In this document: piece after piece, positions 4,523-6,103 of the stretch
How positions within the stretch are numbered: the first letter of the stretch is position 1
Layout: each line of letters begins with the position of its first letter
Origin: Anaerolinea sp.
GTDB lineage: Bacteria; Chloroflexota; Anaerolineae; Anaerolineales; Anaerolineaceae
Assembly (NCBI GenBank): GCA_013824385.1
Contig: PNNU01000220.1
Coordinates: forward strand, 1 to 6,103
Length of the DNA: 6,103 bases
Direction: 5' to 3'
Position numbers and translations under genes: made by a program
The notes under the pieces: generated by a model
What the model was told of the DNA's origin: nothing
Seen by the model: only the letters and a program-made list of their open reading frames with translations
The model's database searches: none

Positions 4523-5806
4523 ATGTCTCAATCAATCAATGCTCAAGCCATCACAATTCAAAACGGAAAAATAAACGTTCCAGATCATCCTGTCATCCCA
4601 TTTCTAGAAGGCGACGGGGTCGGACCTGAAGTTATGCGTTCCACGCAACAGGTGGTGGACGCCGCTGTTGCTAAAGCATATCAAGGAAGCCGCTCCATTG
4701 AATGGAAAGAAGTGTTGGCCGGGCAAAAAGCCGAAAAACTTACCGGCAGTTCACTGCCTGACGAAACCATAACTGCATTTAAGACATTCCATGTCGGGCT
4801 CAAAGGTCCGCTGAATACTTCTGTAGGTGAAGGCGCGCGCTCATTAAATGTAGCCCTACGAAAGGAACTGGATCTCTACGCCAACTTCCGCCCGACCAAA
4901 TATTATCCACCAGCACCCTCTCCGCTACTGCACCCCGAACGCGTGGATGTGGTGTTATTCCGTGAGAACACCGAGGATGTCTATTCCGGCATCGAATTTG
5001 CCGCCGGATCTGATGGCGTCAAAGCTTTGTTGGAATTCTTTAGAACCCAGTCGCCTGAAAATTACGCCCGAATTCGCTTCCCGGAGACTTCCGCATTGGG
5101 GCTCAAACCCGTCTCCATTGAGGGCTCGCAGCGCATCGTCCGTAGCGCGATTGAATATGCGATAAAAAACAAACGCAAAGCGGTCAGCCTGCTGCACAAA
5201 GGCAATATCATGAAATTCACCGAAGGCGGATTCATGAACTGGGGCTATGACCTGGCTGAAAAAGAATTTGCCACTGAAACCTACAGCATGCGGCAACACA
5301 AACGCCTCGCCGCCGAAAAAGGGGAAGCTGCCGCCGAAGTAGCGTTGAAAAACGCCAAATCCACGGGCAAAGTGATCGTCAAAGACATGATCGTGGATGC
5401 CGCCTTTGAACGCTCAATTGCCCACCCTGAAGACATGGACGTGTTGGTGACCACCAACCTGAACGGCGACTACCTCTCAGATGCACTGGCCGCGCTGGTC
5501 GGCGGGCTGGGCATTGCCCCAGGCGCCAACATTAATTACCTCACCGGAGACGCAGTTTTTGAAGCCGTACACGGCACCGCACCAGATATTGCCGGCAAGG
5601 ACATGGCCAACCCCTGTTCATTGATCCTCTCATCCGTGCTGATGCTGCGCTACATGGGCTGGACGGAAGCCGCCGGCCTGGTAGAAAATGCCTTAAGTCA
5701 AACCTTTGCCGGACGCAATGTTACCCCCGATTTTGCCTGCCAGATGGAAAATGCCGTCAGCTGCACCACCACCGAATTCACTGCCTTGCTGCTACAAAGG
5801 ATCTAA
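4523..5806 (+). CDS. icd: Isocitrate dehydrogenase, predicted NAD+-dependent
   Basis: The 427-residue product oxidatively decarboxylates isocitrate to 2-oxoglutarate in the cytoplasm and belongs to the E. coli Icd-like homodimeric family. Isocitrate ligands are intact: Ser107 and Asn109 in ARSLN, Arg113, Arg123 (NFRP) and Arg147 (FREN), with Tyr154 and Lys226 (LHKGN) as catalytic residues. Metal ligands Asp292, Asp316 and Asp320 (NLNGDYLSD) are also present. In the cofactor loop HGTAPDIAGKDMANP, Asp355, Ile356 and Ala362 replace E. coli Lys344, Tyr345 and Val351. Pro402 and Cys406 replace Tyr391 and Arg395. This is the pattern of NAD+-specific enzymes. I chose the ATG at 4523 because GGAG (4513-4516) is correctly spaced; an in-frame TTG at 4496 has no such site. 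Aconitase follows after 1 nt, indicating an operon. The Ser107 equivalent is the residue phosphorylated in E. coli, but no AceK gene is visible. Confidence 0.95.
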   Translation: MSQSINAQAITIQNGKINVPDHPVIPFLEGDGVGPEVMRSTQQVVDAAVAKAYQGSRSIEWKEVLAGQKAEKLTGSSLPDETITAFKTFHVGLKGPLNTSVGEGARSLNVALRKELDLYANFRPTKYYPPAPSPLLHPERVDVVLFRENTEDVYSGIEFAAGSDGVKALLEFFRTQSPENYARIRFPETSALGLKPVSIEGSQRIVRSAIEYAIKNKRKAVSLLHKGNIMKFTEGGFMNWGYDLAEKEFATETYSMRQHKRLAAEKGEAAAEVALKNAKSTGKVIVKDMIVDAAFERSIAHPEDMDVLVTTNLNGDYLSDALAALVGGLGIAPGANINYLTGDAVFEAVHGTAPDIAGKDMANPCSLILSSVLMLRYMGWTEAAGLVENALSQTFAGRNVTPDFACQMENAVSCTTTEFTALLLQRI

Positions 5807-5807
5807 A

Positions 5808-6103
5808 ATGACTCAGAAAACCAACAACCCTTATTCCACAGATGTAATCTCCCTAGAGGGGAAGCCTTATCGCTACTATCCGCTTCAACAGCTTGAAGAC
5901 CACGGATCGCTCAACCTGCAAAACCTGCCCTACTGCATCCGCATTTTGTTGGAAAGCGCCCTGCGTAATTTCAATGGACAAACCATCACCGCCCAAAGTA
6001 TCAAAGACCTGGCTTCATGGACCAACATCTCAGGCGACCACGGGCTTGTTTCGTTTAATCCGGCACGCATCCTCCTACAGGACCTGACCGGCGTTCCCCT
6101 GGT
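5808..6103 (+). CDS. acnA: Aconitate hydratase A (partial, N-terminus only)
   Basis: The frame is open from the ATG at 5808 to the window end, giving 98 residues, roughly a tenth of a typical AcnA (about 890-900 residues). The visible part matches the AcnA/IRP1 N-terminus. It contains YRYYPLQQL (21-29), LQNLPYCIRILLESALRNF (37-55), then a variable helix, and ends in the hallmark NPARILLQDLTGVPLV (83-98), corresponding to the R-PARV-LQDFTGVPA segment of the family. The [4Fe-4S] cysteines lie beyond the window. The enzyme isomerises citrate to isocitrate, linking the citrate synthase and isocitrate dehydrogenase encoded beside it. It begins 1 nt after the icd stop, with AAAGGA inside the end of icd as ribosome site, so it is co-transcribed and probably translationally coupled. 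AcnA is preferred over AcnB on sequence pattern. Confidence 0.93.
   Translation, partial: MTQKTNNPYSTDVISLEGKPYRYYPLQQLEDHGSLNLQNLPYCIRILLESALRNFNGQTITAQSIKDLASWTNISGDHGLVSFNPARILLQDLTGVPL

Noticed and set aside
4955..5299. 114-codon open frame on the minus strand
   Set aside because: It is antisense to catalytic segments of isocitrate dehydrogenase and resembles no family.
1..6103. Mobile element, CRISPR array, tRNA/rRNA or riboswitch
   Set aside because: No transposase, integrase, terminal repeats, regularly spaced repeats or recognisable structured RNA were seen on either strand.

Overview
This 6.1-kb window looks like an ordinary bacterial chromosome segment: compact genes, sigma70-type promoters, Shine-Dalgarno sites and no transposase. 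It holds three modules. The protein repertoire fits a Chloroflexota (Anaerolineae-like) bacterium: a eukaryote-like citrate synthase, a DUF402 protein with a W-rich PDP..P.LP..W tail, and a chromosomal vapBC pair. That placement is inference by resemblance only, with low to moderate confidence.

Region 1 (1-990): the N-terminal part of a LacI/GalR-type repressor runs leftward off the window. It is divergent from a small Dabb-domain (stress-responsive A+B barrel) gene. Their shared intergenic region carries two back-to-back sigma70 promoters using the same TATAAT/ATTATA box. It also carries a perfect 27-bp inverted repeat made of two AACCGGTT cores, almost certainly the repressor's operator.

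Region 2 (1003-1660): a complete leftward type II toxin-antitoxin pair, an AbrB/SpoVT-fold antitoxin followed by a PIN-domain VapC toxin. It has an extended -10 promoter and a long inverted repeat between promoter and start codon that is a good autoregulatory operator candidate.

Region 3 (1670-6103): a carbon-metabolism locus organised around a central divergent promoter (about 4426-4522). Leftward run an IclR-family regulator, a eukaryote-like citrate synthase overlapping it by 4 nt, and a DUF402 protein 3 nt further on. Rightward run isocitrate dehydrogenase and, 1 nt later, aconitase A (cut by the window end). Together the three enzymes convert oxaloacetate plus acetyl-CoA to 2-oxoglutarate, the first oxidative arm of the TCA cycle and the route to glutamate. 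A locally encoded IclR protein is placed to control both arms. The isocitrate dehydrogenase carries Asp-Ile...Ala where NADP enzymes carry Lys-Tyr...Val, so it is predicted to use NAD+.

No RNA gene, CRISPR array, insertion sequence or integration site was seen, and no gene-free stretch exceeds about 100 bases. The points most worth a second look are the self-contained IclR-controlled citrate-to-2-oxoglutarate module, the NAD+ signature in its dehydrogenase, and the three candidate operators.
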